Positions 31,282-40,460 of a stretch of DNA of 64,000 nt are shown one piece after another. A program made the position numbers and the translations under genes. Below the pieces are notes generated by a model, which was given only the letters and a program-made list of their open reading frames with translations, had not been told where the DNA came from and searched no databases. Numbering within the stretch: the first letter of the stretch is position 1; each line of letters begins with the position of its first letter. The DNA is from Actinomycetes bacterium (lineage in GTDB: Bacteria > Actinomycetota > Acidimicrobiia > Acidimicrobiales > Ilumatobacteraceae), in the NCBI GenBank assembly GCA_021414085.1, contig JAIOPC010000014.1:1-64000 (forward strand), written 5' to 3'.

Positions 31282-33239
31282 AGCGATGCCCCTACTCGTT
31301 CACCATCGATGACTGCCGCGTGCGCTCGTCGCGGTGCGACACAATCGCCCACGCGTTGCACGCTGACTCCCTCGGCCTTCAGTTCGTTGTACAGCCACTC
31401 AACTGGGCTGGGCGGAACGGCGAGCACCACCCAGTCGGGGCGACGAGTGTGATTCGCGCCGGTTGGGTGATGTAGCAGCGTCAGTTCCCCGTCAGCGAAA
31501 CCCATGGGCACGAGGTCGGTTGACTGGACGATTCCTTTCGCTTGTGCGCGCATCCACCAGTTCTCCATGTCGAGCGTGATGCCCAAGTCTTGGCCAACCA
31601 CCATGCCGGGCGTGACGATCTCGACGGTGCAGCCGCGATCGGCGAGTAGCTCGGCGACGGAGGTGGCGTGGTGGAAGCCGATCTCGTCGACTATGACGAC
31701 ATTGCCCGCTGGTTCGGTGGTTCCGTCGAGAACGTCGCGCACGTCGGCTACTTGCGCGGCGGAGTCGTCGGCGACCCACCACGGGCGAACGGGTTCGGCG
31801 CCGGTTGCAACCACCACGTGATCGGGTTTGCGTTCTTGTACGAGGCCGGGCCACACACTCACGCCGTATTCGATGGTCACGCCCAGGCGAGCGGATTCGG
31901 TGAGCTGGTTGCGGACAAGGTCGCCGAGCTCCGCACGGTTCGGAACGGTGGCGGCAAGGCGTACCTGCCCGCCCGCTGCAGGCTCTCTCTCGCACACGGT
32001 GACGCGATGTCCGTTGCGCGCGGCTGCGATCGCTGCTTGCAAACCGGCCGGGCCGGCGCCGACGACGAGTACGTTCTTGCGAGCCCCTGCACTCGTTGAT
32101 GGACGTGACTTCAACACAGCGACCTCGTGTTCTTTGCCGGTCGTCGGATTTTCGATGCAGCCCAACCAACGGTTCAAGCCCATGCGACCGACGCACTCCT
32201 GATTGCAGCTCAGGCACAGACGGATGTCGTTGGCGGCATTAGCGCGGGCCTTGGCGGCGAACTCGGCGTCGGCGATCTGGCCGCGCACGATGCCCACCAG
32301 GTCGCAGTGGCCGTCCGCGAGCGCGCGTTCAGCTTGCAGCGGGTCCTTGAAGCGGCCGACACCGATCACCGGCAGGTCGACCGCCTTGCGGAAGGCGGAC
32401 GGGATGAAGAGCGCGTAGCCCGGTGGGACGTGCATGCTGGCTTCGATCATGAACAGACTGGCAGTCGCGACGCCGATTGAAGTATTGATGTAGTCGACTT
32501 GCCCGGTCGCCTCCGCGATTTCCGCGACGCGTACCGCGTCGTCGATGGTGGTGCCTCCTTCGATCAGCTCGTCGCCGCATAGCCGCACGCCAAGTGCCAG
32601 TCGGTTGCCGATGACCGCGCGAACGGCGGCAACGATCTCGACGAGAAGGCGGGCGCGATTCTCGATCGTGCCGCCGTACTGATCGGTGCGGTGGTTCGTC
32701 GCTGGCGAGAGGAAGCCGCGCACGATCGAGGAGTGCGAACACTGCAGCTCGATGCCATCAAATCCACCCTCGGCGCAGTGCTCGGCGACTAGTGCGTACC
32801 CCGCGACGATTTCGGCGATGTCGGCATGTGTGACTGCCTTTGGTACTTCGCGAAACAGCGGGTCGGCAATGGCCGACGGAGCCCAGACCGGCAGGCGCGA
32901 GTACATCGATGACGCTTGCCCGCCGTTGTGATTGATCTGGGCAAAGATCGGAACGCGGTGACGATGCACTGCCTCGGTCATTTCGCGGTAGCCGGGGATG
33001 ACATCGCGATGGAACCCATGGATCAGCTTCTCGTACGGCCAGTCGGTGGGGTGCGTGCTGTGCTCTTCGGTGATGATGAGGCCGGTGCCGCCGGCGGCGC
33101 GGGCCGCGTAGTAGGCGGCGTGTTGCGCGGTCGGCTTGCCATCGCGCGCGTAGTTGGTCAGGTGCGCGCTGAACACGATGCGGTTGCGGGTACTGACTGG
33201 ACCAAGTTGCAGTGGGGTCCACAGGTAGCGATACGCCAT
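31278..33239 (-). CDS. FadH/OYE-family flavin-FeS oxidoreductase, mycofactocin-associated type
   Basis: 653 residues. Residues 1-340 are an old-yellow-enzyme barrel (RNRIVFSAHLTNYARDGKPT, ITEEHSTHPTDWPYEKL, FAQINHNGGQ). The Cys cluster C-x2-C-x3-C (CLSCNQEC), with a further Cys about 12 residues on, should bind a 4Fe-4S centre as in 2,4-dienoyl-CoA reductase. A second part has an FAD/NAD Rossmann motif (VLVVGAGPAGLQAA). The HSTHPTDWPYEKLIHGF region is characteristic of enzymes annotated with the mycofactocin system. No mftA-F genes are present, so it is an outlying member. It follows the DUF1353 gene by 15 nt and is coupled to the PurK-like gene. Confidence 0.88.
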   Translation of the reverse strand: MAYRYLWTPLQLGPVSTRNRIVFSAHLTNYARDGKPTAQHAAYYAARAAGGTGLIITEEHSTHPTDWPYEKLIHGFHRDVIPGYREMTEAVHRHRVPIFAQINHNGGQASSMYSRLPVWAPSAIADPLFREVPKAVTHADIAEIVAGYALVAEHCAEGGFDGIELQCSHSSIVRGFLSPATNHRTDQYGGTIENRARLLVEIVAAVRAVIGNRLALGVRLCGDELIEGGTTIDDAVRVAEIAEATGQVDYINTSIGVATASLFMIEASMHVPPGYALFIPSAFRKAVDLPVIGVGRFKDPLQAERALADGHCDLVGIVRGQIADAEFAAKARANAANDIRLCLSCNQECVGRMGLNRWLGCIENPTTGKEHEVAVLKSRPSTSAGARKNVLVVGAGPAGLQAAIAAARNGHRVTVCEREPAAGGQVRLAATVPNRAELGDLVRNQLTESARLGVTIEYGVSVWPGLVQERKPDHVVVATGAEPVRPWWVADDSAAQVADVRDVLDGTTEPAGNVVIVDEIGFHHATSVAELLADRGCTVEIVTPGMVVGQDLGITLDMENWWMRAQAKGIVQSTDLVPMGFADGELTLLHHPTGANHTRRPDWVVLAVPPSPVEWLYNELKAEGVSVQRVGDCVAPRRAHAAVIDGERVGASL

Positions 33240-33254
33240 CGCTGGTCACCCTAC

Positions 33255-34166
33255 CTATCGAGCAGCGACCGTGTACCTGCGGACCATCCAGTAGGTGAAC
33301 ACCGCGGCCGCTACTCCGAGCACAGTGAGCAAGATCTTCAGCCAGCGCTTCGGGTTCGACCACACCTTGAACCGGTACTCGGCAACTTGGTAGGCGAAGG
33401 AGACGGCGCCGACCGCGACGGTCACGTGAATGAGCGCGGCGAGCGCAATCCCGGTGATCATCCCGGCTTTGCGCGTGCCCTTGGGCCACACGATGGCGAG
33501 CACGGTTGGGATGGCTACCGCCATCGCCGCTCCGGTCAACAGCTCAAGTCCCCACGGCATGTCGTCGCCCATCCAGGGCAACCACGCACCCCTGTCGAAC
33601 AGATCGAGCGTCGCGAACCAGCCGAGCACGACGATGGCCAGTAGCCCGAAGTAGCCGAGAGCCGCGCGTACCTTCGACACAGTCCACGCGGTGGGCATGC
33701 TGACCGCGCTCCACACCAACCAACGCCGAATCACGGGCGTGCCCAGGTCGGCCATCGCATCGCGGAAGACGCGGTCGGCCTGCAGCTGCGTGATCTCGGC
33801 GGGGCCGATCCAATCCTTCAGCACCTTGCCTTCGCCGTCGCGACCACGGAACGGCTCGGTGAGCGCGTCGTGAACGAGGGCCGCGGGCAGGTGTACGCCG
33901 GTGCGGCCGACAAGCCACGTCATCAGTTGCGGAACACTGGTGAGGTCGGTGCGGAAGTCGTTCTGATCGCGCGGCACCACGATGTCGGGCTGGCCCGCCT
34001 TCTCGAACTCGCGGTCGCGGTAAGCGATCTTGCGGGTGAGGAACCACTCCTCGTCTGTCGTACCGGGTACGCGTTCAAGTGCGACGACGATCTCGCTGCC
34101 GGGGCCTGCGACAGGGTCGTAGAACCGCTTCGTCTCGGCTGTGATCGGCATGCGTGGCAGCTTCAT
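33255..34166 (-). CDS. DUF1353 protein with C-terminal membrane segments
   Basis: 303 residues from the ATG at 34166; longer starts cross the divergent gene. The first half is a DUF1353 domain (RTDLTSVPQLMTWLVGRTG, key HDALTEP), a family often found in phage and prophage proteins. The second half has about three hydrophobic segments (residues 170-300) with basic ends, so the protein is probably membrane-bound. Function is unknown. It is the first gene of the minus operon with the OYE enzyme. Confidence 0.8.
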   Translation of the reverse strand: MKLPRMPITAETKRFYDPVAGPGSEIVVALERVPGTTDEEWFLTRKIAYRDREFEKAGQPDIVVPRDQNDFRTDLTSVPQLMTWLVGRTGVHLPAALVHDALTEPFRGRDGEGKVLKDWIGPAEITQLQADRVFRDAMADLGTPVIRRWLVWSAVSMPTAWTVSKVRAALGYFGLLAIVVLGWFATLDLFDRGAWLPWMGDDMPWGLELLTGAAMAVAIPTVLAIVWPKGTRKAGMITGIALAALIHVTVAVGAVSFAYQVAEYRFKVWSNPKRWLKILLTVLGVAAAVFTYWMVRRYTVAAR

Positions 34167-34202
34167 CCCAGCAATCCTCGCGCGACCCGCGAGACTGCGG
34201 GG

Positions 34203-34574
34203 ATGGATGAACAATCTCTTGACTTCTTCGTGGAACTTGAGAGGCGGGTGTGGACGGCGCTGACGCTCGGCGACGCCGCGGCAGACGAAGCGCTGCTCAC
34301 CCCGGGCTTTCTGGGCGTGTATCCGACGGGATTCGCAACTCGCGCCGATCACGTCGGCCAACTAGCGGGTGGGGCGACGGTCGATTCGTACTCCATCCAT
34401 CAAGCACGGCTAGTTCGTGTTTCAAGCACGGCAGTGCTGCTTTGTTACCGCGCCGAGTTTCGTCGCCTGCGCGGCGGGGTGGCTGGTCCGATCGAAGCGA
34501 TGTATGTCGGCTCGCTGTGGATCGAACGCGACGGCGAGTGGCGAAACTCGTTCAGTCAGGACACGCCGGTCTAG
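34203..34574 (+). CDS. SnoaL/DUF4440-like (NTF2-fold) small protein
   Basis: 123 residues from the ATG at 34203. The order of elements (helix FVELERRVWTALTLGD, then ADEALLTPGFLGVYPTGFATRADHV, and a closing WIERDGEWRNSFSQDTP) is that of NTF2-like proteins in the DUF4440 group, which bind small ligands or act as isomerases. No catalytic residues can be assigned. It is divergent from the DUF1353 gene (36 nt) and its end overlaps the convergent DUF445 gene by 4 nt. Confidence 0.75.
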   Translation: MDEQSLDFFVELERRVWTALTLGDAAADEALLTPGFLGVYPTGFATRADHVGQLAGGATVDSYSIHQARLVRVSSTAVLLCYRAEFRRLRGGVAGPIEAMYVGSLWIERDGEWRNSFSQDTPV

Positions 34575-35818
34575 AAGAACGCCTGGCTGAACGTGTAGAT
34601 GATGAGGCCGGCCAGGCCGCCGACGATGGTGCCGTTGATACGGATGAACTGCAGATCGCGGCCCACTTGCAGTTCGAGGCGATCGGCCGTTGCCTTACCG
34701 TCCCACTTCGCGAAGGTTGAGCTAATGATCTCGGCGACTTCGCCGCGGTAGTGATCGACGACGTAGCCGAGGGCCCGCTGCACCCAGTCGTTGACCTTCT
34801 GCTGCAGCTCGGGCTCGTCGCGCAACCGCTTGCCGAGGTGGACCAGCGAGCGATCGATGCGCTGACGGAGTTCGCTGTCGGGATCGTTGGTCGCGTTCAG
34901 CGTGCTGCGCTTCACCTCGCCCCACAGCGATTGCAACCAGGCGCGAACGTCGCGGTGGGCGAGCAATTCGGCCTTCAGCTCTTCGCCCTTAGCCATCAGC
35001 CCTTCGTCGTCGCGCAAGCGCGTCGCGAACGCAAGCACGCGTTGGTCGATCGCGACGCGAACTTCGTGGGTCTCCTCGCCACCGACGTCGGCGATGAAAC
35101 GATGGACCGCGGTATAGATCTTCTCGAAGATCCGATCGTCGATTGGCTCCGGAATCCACCAGGGCGACTCCTCTTCCAGGCGTTGGCGGAAAGTCGCGCG
35201 GTTGTCGTCGAGGAATCCGGCCAGCCCGGTGAGCACGGCGTCGAGCAACCGTTGGTGGTGGCCACCCTCCATCGCGACGTCGATGGCGCGACCGATCAAA
35301 GGTGCGACGGGAGTAGTGCGGATCTTGCGTTCGATCAGTCCTTCGAGCGCGTTGGATACATCGCGATCGTCGAGGATTTCCATACTGCCGCGCAGCGCGT
35401 CGGCGACACCCGTGCCCGCCTTCGCCGCGTTAGTCGGCTCGCTGAGCCAAACCCCAATGCGGCGACCGACCTGCGCGGTGGCGAGGCGTTCCTGCAGTAC
35501 CTCGTGGGTCAGGAAGTTCTCCTGCACGAACTCGCCGAGCGATGCGCCGATCTGCTCTTTGCGATGAGGGATGATCGCCGTGTGGGGGATCGGAATGCGC
35601 AGCGGATGTCGGAACAAGGCGGTGACCGCGAACCAATCGGCGAGGGCACCGACCATCGCCGCTTCGGCGAACGCGCGCACGTAACCCAGCCATGCGTGCT
35701 GCGGCTCCTGCCAGCGGGCGAGCGCGAACACGATCGTTGCGGCGACGAGTAGTCCGAGCGCGAGCGCCTTCATTCGGCGCAGTGAGGTTCGGCGGTCGGT
35801 ATCGCTTGCGGACATCAT
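34571..35818 (-). CDS. DUF445 family membrane-associated protein
   Basis: 415 residues. A hydrophobic first segment (LGLLVAATIVFALARW) is followed by the DUF445 signature EAAMVGALADWFAVTALFRHP and IPHTAIIPHRKEQIG, then a long helical region and a final membrane segment (NGTIVGGLAGLIIYTFSQAFF). DUF445 proteins resemble the YheB/YjiN group; the function is unknown. Its ATG overlaps the stop of the CLC gene by 4 nt, so both are made together. Confidence 0.88.
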   Translation of the reverse strand: MMSASDTDRRTSLRRMKALALGLLVAATIVFALARWQEPQHAWLGYVRAFAEAAMVGALADWFAVTALFRHPLRIPIPHTAIIPHRKEQIGASLGEFVQENFLTHEVLQERLATAQVGRRIGVWLSEPTNAAKAGTGVADALRGSMEILDDRDVSNALEGLIERKIRTTPVAPLIGRAIDVAMEGGHHQRLLDAVLTGLAGFLDDNRATFRQRLEEESPWWIPEPIDDRIFEKIYTAVHRFIADVGGEETHEVRVAIDQRVLAFATRLRDDEGLMAKGEELKAELLAHRDVRAWLQSLWGEVKRSTLNATNDPDSELRQRIDRSLVHLGKRLRDEPELQQKVNDWVQRALGYVVDHYRGEVAEIISSTFAKWDGKATADRLELQVGRDLQFIRINGTIVGGLAGLIIYTFSQAFF

Positions 35819-36999
35819 GTTGCCGCCTCGCGGTGGCGATGTCGTGCGACGTAAAGGCCCGGCTTGCCGGCGACAGCGCGGGCCACGATTCCGACTACAA
35901 GCGCCGGCAACAGTGTGTTCCAGCCGAACTGTTCGACAGTGAGCACGACGCCGGTCAACATCACGGTGGCGGCGGACGAGAAGACAGCAGTCGAGCCGGT
36001 TGTGGCGAGTAACAGTGCGGGCGCGTGTAGCCCAGGTGCGAGTGCACCACCAACCGTGCCGCCAATGACGAACATAGGCAGCACCTCGCCGCCCACGAAG
36101 CCGGTGCCGAGCGCGATGGCGGTGAACAACAACTTCAGCAGCGGTACGTACCAGTCGACGTGGTCACCGGCGAACGCGGGCCCGAGCAGGTCGCTTGAAA
36201 GCCCGAGGTAGTCGCGACCAAACAACGCCATCGCCGCGAGTGTTGCAAGGCCACCGAGCACGGGGCGCGCTGGGGGCCAGCGCAACACGCGCGCGACGTG
36301 CGATCGCAGGAAGTGGATCGCCCACACGAAGCAGCGCGCCAGCAGCCCGCAGGCAACTCCGAGGAGTGCGAGCTTGGCGGGCAGTCCAATCGTCCAGTCG
36401 GGAGTTGGCAGGTGCGGCCGGCCGCTGAATTCGTAGCCGAGCGCGCGGACAACGAAATGGCCGGAGAACGCCGATGCGATGGCAGGCAGTAGAGCCCGCA
36501 ACGCATGACGGCGCGTGACCTGCATTGTGAAGGCGACACCGGTAATGGGCACTGCGAACACCGCGCCCCAACCGCCGGCGAGCGAGGCAGCGATCAGCGT
36601 GCGGCGATCCTCGTGCGAGAAGCGCGCAACCCGCGCCGCCGTGTCGGTGACTGATCCGGCGAGTTGCAGTGCCGCGCCTTCGCGACCGACCGATGCCCCA
36701 ACGAGGTGGCCGGCGATGGATCCGCCGAAGATCAACGGCGTCATGCGCGCCGGTACGCCGTGGGTGAACATGTGGCCCTGCTCGATCACTGCTGGCGTAC
36801 CTCCCTTCGCACGGCCGCCGAGGTAGTGATAGGTGACCCCCACCAGCAGTCCGACTGCTGGCAACAGCCACACGAGCCAGCCGTGCGCGATTCGGGTGCG
36901 AGTTACCCAATCGAGCGACCTGAGAAACGCAAACGAGACAACGCCAATGAGGGCACCACCGGCGGCCGACGCGATGACGAGTCTGAGTGTGCGCCGCAT
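35815..36999 (-). CDS. CLC-family chloride channel or transporter
   Basis: 394 residues from the ATG at 36999; a longer start at 37029 is possible. About ten hydrophobic segments. Family anchors: GREGAALQLAGS carries the gating glutamate (the GREGP motif with Ala in place of Pro), GGWGAVFAVPITG, and GFVGGEVLPMFVIGGTVGG corresponds to the GxFxP-type second selectivity motif. The first motif (GSGIP) is changed to GGTPAV. Both the pore glutamate and the missing C-terminal CBS domains fit bacterial H+/Cl- exchangers. It is co-transcribed with the DUF445 gene. Confidence 0.88.
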   Translation of the reverse strand: MRRTLRLVIASAAGGALIGVVSFAFLRSLDWVTRTRIAHGWLVWLLPAVGLLVGVTYHYLGGRAKGGTPAVIEQGHMFTHGVPARMTPLIFGGSIAGHLVGASVGREGAALQLAGSVTDTAARVARFSHEDRRTLIAASLAGGWGAVFAVPITGVAFTMQVTRRHALRALLPAIASAFSGHFVVRALGYEFSGRPHLPTPDWTIGLPAKLALLGVACGLLARCFVWAIHFLRSHVARVLRWPPARPVLGGLATLAAMALFGRDYLGLSSDLLGPAFAGDHVDWYVPLLKLLFTAIALGTGFVGGEVLPMFVIGGTVGGALAPGLHAPALLLATTGSTAVFSSAATVMLTGVVLTVEQFGWNTLLPALVVGIVARAVAGKPGLYVARHRHREAAT

Positions 37000-37052
37000 C
37001 CAACCGAGGCTAGGCCAGCCGCAACACACCCCGTCCGTAGAATGGAAGCATC

Positions 37053-40000
37053 ATGAGCGCCGGCGACGAGTCAACTCAGCCGGGTCGGCCGCCACTCGAT
37101 CCCCTCGATCTGGCGTCGCTCAACCCCGATCAGCTCGATGCGGTGGTGCACGCCGGTGGTCCGCTATTGGTTGTTGCCGGTGCGGGTTCGGGAAAAACGC
37201 GGGTGCTCACGCATCGCATCGCGCACCTGATTCATGAGGGCGTTCCGCCGTCGGCGATCCTGGCAATCACCTTCACCAACAAGGCCGCCGACGAGATGAA
37301 ACACCGCGTCGCGGCGCTCGTCGGCCCGATGGTGAAGGCGATGTGGGTCTGCACGTTCCACTCGGCGTGCGTACGCATCCTGCGGTCAAATGCGGAGGCG
37401 CTTGGCTACCCGCGCAACTTCAGCATTTACGACCAAGCCGATTCGCAACGGCTCACCGGCTACGTCATTCGTGATCTCGGGCTGGATGCGAAGCGTTTCC
37501 CGATCCGGGCGGCGCACGGGCAAATCAGTTTGTGGAAGAACGAGTTGGTGTCGCCCGGCGCGGCACTGGCGAAGGCGGAGGATCCGTTCTCGCGCAAGCA
37601 CGCCGAGATCTACTCCGAGTACCAAGCGCGTCTGCAACGCGCCGGCGCTATGGACTTCGACGACCTGCTGATGAAGACGGTGCAACTCTTCCGCGAGCAC
37701 CCTGATGTGCTCGCCCATTACCAGCAGCGTTTCCAGCACGTGCTGGTCGACGAGTACCAAGACACCAACATGGCGCAAAACGAACTCGCGTTGGCGCTAG
37801 CAGCGCAACACCAACAGGTAACCATCGTCGGCGACGGCGACCAATGTCTCCCGCCCGGCACCCTCATTGCGACGCCGAACGGACCCGTACCCATAGAACA
37901 GATCGCGGTAGGCGACAAGGTTGACGGAACCGGTGGCCACCTCGACGTCGAAACCGGCGTTGTGCGTCACATCCAGGAGGGCCGCTACAAAGGGCCGATC
38001 GTGAAGGTGACTGTCGGTGATGTCGTTCTGACGGGCACGCCGCACCACGTAGTGCCCGCATTGTTTGAAGTGTCCGCTGGAAAGCACCTTGTCTACCTGA
38101 TGCATCGCGGGGACCGTGGTTACCGAGTTGGCCGAACGAAGAGCGTGCGGTCAAACAGCAACGGATATCTCGATCCAGGGTTCAAGGTGCGCACGGTGCA
38201 GGAGCATGGCGATGCACTTTGGGTGCTGAAGGTTTGCGACACGTTGGCAGAAGCGGCTTTCTTCGAAGCGAAGTTTGCGGCCGAGTACGGCCTGCCGACC
38301 GCGTGTTTCCACTCCCAAGGTCGTGAGCTGGCGATGAACGACGAGTGGCTCGCGAGGTTGTACGACGCGATCGACACCGAAATGCGGGCCAAGATTCTCA
38401 TGGATGAACTGTTGTTCCATCCCGAGTTCCCGCATCATCGCCCGCAGAACGGCAAGATGCGCAGCACGCTCAACCTCGTGATGTTCTCCGACCAGCGAAG
38501 CCGGATCGGATACCACCGCATTCAGTGGAGCTCGAGCAACGAAACAGTGATCGAACGGCTAGAAGTCGGCGGGGTGAAGTTGCGGGCTGGGAAGGCTGGC
38601 AAACGGTTCGAGACGTCGTTCAAGTCCTACCCCGAGGCTCTCGCGGGCGCCCATCGTGTTGCTCGTCTCGGCGGTCTTAATCTGAAACGCCGCGCCATGA
38701 TCGGTGGAGTCACGTACGACTCAACCCCGCTCTCACACCTTCATCCGGGCATGACTGTTCTTGTGTTGGTTGATGGTCGGTTTGAACCTCGGTCGATCGA
38801 CTCAGTCGACATCGAGCAATACGACGGGCCGGTGTACGACCTTGAGGTTGATCCGACGCACCACTACGTCGCGAACGGGATGCTTGTTCACAACAGCGTC
38901 TACGGGTGGCGCGGGGCCGACGTGCGGAACATTTCGCAGTTTGAGGATCAGTTCGACGACGTCACGACGATCGTGCTCGATCAGAACTATCGCAGTACGC
39001 AGACGATTCTCGACGCCGCTAACGCGGTGATCTCCAACAACCCCGGTCGCAAAGAGAAGCACCTGTGGAGCGAGAAGGGTGGCGGCGACAAAGTCGTTCG
39101 CTACCACGCTGAGGATGAAGGCGACGAAGCTACGTGGGTTGCGCGCACGATGCAGTCGGTGCAGACCGCGACGCACCTGTTGTGGAAGGAGATGGCCGCC
39201 TTCTACCGCACCAATGCTCAGAGTCGAGTCCTCGAGGAAGCGTTTATGCGCTTCGGTGTGCCGTACAAAGTCGTCGGCGGCACTCGCTTCTATGACCGAC
39301 GCGAAGTGAAAGATGCGATGGCGTACCTGCGCGCCGCCGTAAACCCCGCCGACGAAATCAGCATCAAGCGAGTGCTCAACGTGCCCAAGCGTGGTGTTGG
39401 CGATGGCAGCGTCGCCAAGCTCGATGCGTTGGCGAAGGCAACCGGCACGACGTTTATGGAAGCGATGCGCCACGCGCAAGAGGCAGGGCTCACCGGCCCC
39501 GCGGCGCGCGGTGTCGAGAGTTTCGTGCGGCTGATCGACGCCGCCGCCGAGCTGGCGGCCATTGCGGGCACCGGCCCCGCCGATGTGCTGCAGTCGGTGC
39601 TCGATGGCAGCGGCTATCTCTCCGAGCTGGAGGCCGAAGAAACCGTCGAGGCAGCGGGCCGACTGGAGAACGTCGGTGAGCTGATCGGCTCCGCGCGCGA
39701 GTTCACGCGCATCGACGAGTTTCTGGAGCAGGTCGCGCTTGTCGCCGATACCGACGAGATCGACGACGACGATCGCGTCGTGTTGATGACGTTGCATAGC
39801 GCCAAGGGTCTCGAATACCCGGTGGTGTTTCTTGTCGGCATGGAAGAGGGTGTTTTCCCGCACATTCGCGCCCTCTCGGAGCCGACGGAGATGGAAGAGG
39901 AACGTCGCCTCGCCTATGTCGGCATCACCCGCGCGCAGCAGAAGCTGTTCGTCAGTCACGCATGGAGCCGACAACTCTTTGGAACCACGAGCTACAACCC

Positions 40001-40442
40001 GCCCAGCCGCTTCCTCGACGAGATTCCGACGGACCTCGTCGAATCGATTGGAGTGGTCGGCGGCGGTCGCGCCTACGGTCGAGCCAGCGTGCGTGCCCGC
40101 ACCGACTACGGCAAGCCCGCCCCGTATCGGCGAAGCCCGTCGACGGTCAGCAGCTTCGACCCCGACGATCCGGACGACAACGACAACGAAAACGACAGCA
40201 CCGATTGGCACCGCGAAAGGGTCGTGGAGGCAGCAATCAATGCGGGTCAGCGCAGCGCAGCGGCCGCGAACGTGCAACAGATCGCGCTCCGTGTCGGCGA
40301 CGACGTTGAGCATCCGGCGTTCGGCGAAGGCGTCATCATCGAGATTCGCGGTCAGGGCGACAAGGCAGAGGCCACGATTCGGTTCCGCGAGGCCGGCACC
40401 AAACACCTTTCCATGGCTTGGGCGCCCCTGAAGAAGCTCTGA
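37053..40442 (+). CDS. pcrA: PcrA/UvrD-type DNA helicase containing an intein
   Basis: 1129 residues encoded; 779 after removal of a 350-residue intein (residues 265-614), a normal PcrA length. Walker A (VVAGAGSGKTRVLTHR), motif II (LVDEYQDTN), motif III split by the intein (GDGDQ then SVYGWRGAD), and motifs V-VI (LMTLHSAKGLE, LAYVGITRAQ) are present. The C-terminus has the Tudor-like tail (VEHPAFGEGVI) that contacts RNA polymerase in PcrA. The enzyme unwinds DNA in repair and removes stalled complexes. A TAGAAT box lies 9 nt before the ATG. Confidence 0.96.
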   Translation: MSAGDESTQPGRPPLDPLDLASLNPDQLDAVVHAGGPLLVVAGAGSGKTRVLTHRIAHLIHEGVPPSAILAITFTNKAADEMKHRVAALVGPMVKAMWVCTFHSACVRILRSNAEALGYPRNFSIYDQADSQRLTGYVIRDLGLDAKRFPIRAAHGQISLWKNELVSPGAALAKAEDPFSRKHAEIYSEYQARLQRAGAMDFDDLLMKTVQLFREHPDVLAHYQQRFQHVLVDEYQDTNMAQNELALALAAQHQQVTIVGDGDQCLPPGTLIATPNGPVPIEQIAVGDKVDGTGGHLDVETGVVRHIQEGRYKGPIVKVTVGDVVLTGTPHHVVPALFEVSAGKHLVYLMHRGDRGYRVGRTKSVRSNSNGYLDPGFKVRTVQEHGDALWVLKVCDTLAEAAFFEAKFAAEYGLPTACFHSQGRELAMNDEWLARLYDAIDTEMRAKILMDELLFHPEFPHHRPQNGKMRSTLNLVMFSDQRSRIGYHRIQWSSSNETVIERLEVGGVKLRAGKAGKRFETSFKSYPEALAGAHRVARLGGLNLKRRAMIGGVTYDSTPLSHLHPGMTVLVLVDGRFEPRSIDSVDIEQYDGPVYDLEVDPTHHYVANGMLVHNSVYGWRGADVRNISQFEDQFDDVTTIVLDQNYRSTQTILDAANAVISNNPGRKEKHLWSEKGGGDKVVRYHAEDEGDEATWVARTMQSVQTATHLLWKEMAAFYRTNAQSRVLEEAFMRFGVPYKVVGGTRFYDRREVKDAMAYLRAAVNPADEISIKRVLNVPKRGVGDGSVAKLDALAKATGTTFMEAMRHAQEAGLTGPAARGVESFVRLIDAAAELAAIAGTGPADVLQSVLDGSGYLSELEAEETVEAAGRLENVGELIGSAREFTRIDEFLEQVALVADTDEIDDDDRVVLMTLHSAKGLEYPVVFLVGMEEGVFPHIRALSEPTEMEEERRLAYVGITRAQQKLFVSHAWSRQLFGTTSYNPPSRFLDEIPTDLVESIGVVGGGRAYGRASVRARTDYGKPAPYRRSPSTVSSFDPDDPDDNDNENDSTDWHRERVVEAAINAGQRSAAAANVQQIALRVGDDVEHPAFGEGVIIEIRGQGDKAEATIRFREAGTKHLSMAWAPLKKL
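37845..38894 (+). mobile_element. Intein in the helicase motif III site, with probable GIY-YIG-type endonuclease domain
   Basis: 350 codons. It begins with Cys (CLPPGTLIATPNGPVPIEQI, block A), has the block B TxxH in GTPHHVV, and ends with block F/G (VYDLEVDPTHHYVANGMLVHN) followed by Ser, the correct +1 nucleophile. The insertion splits Q and S in the helicase motif GDGDQ-SVYGWRG. The middle does not show LAGLIDADG repeats. It reads VYLMHRGDRGYRVGRT and later AEAAFFEAKFAAEYGLPT, which is the order of a GIY ... YIG core plus the conserved glutamate helix of GIY-YIG nucleases. That identification is inference. Confidence 0.9.
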
Positions 40443-40460
40443 ACTGGTTGAATTGAACGA

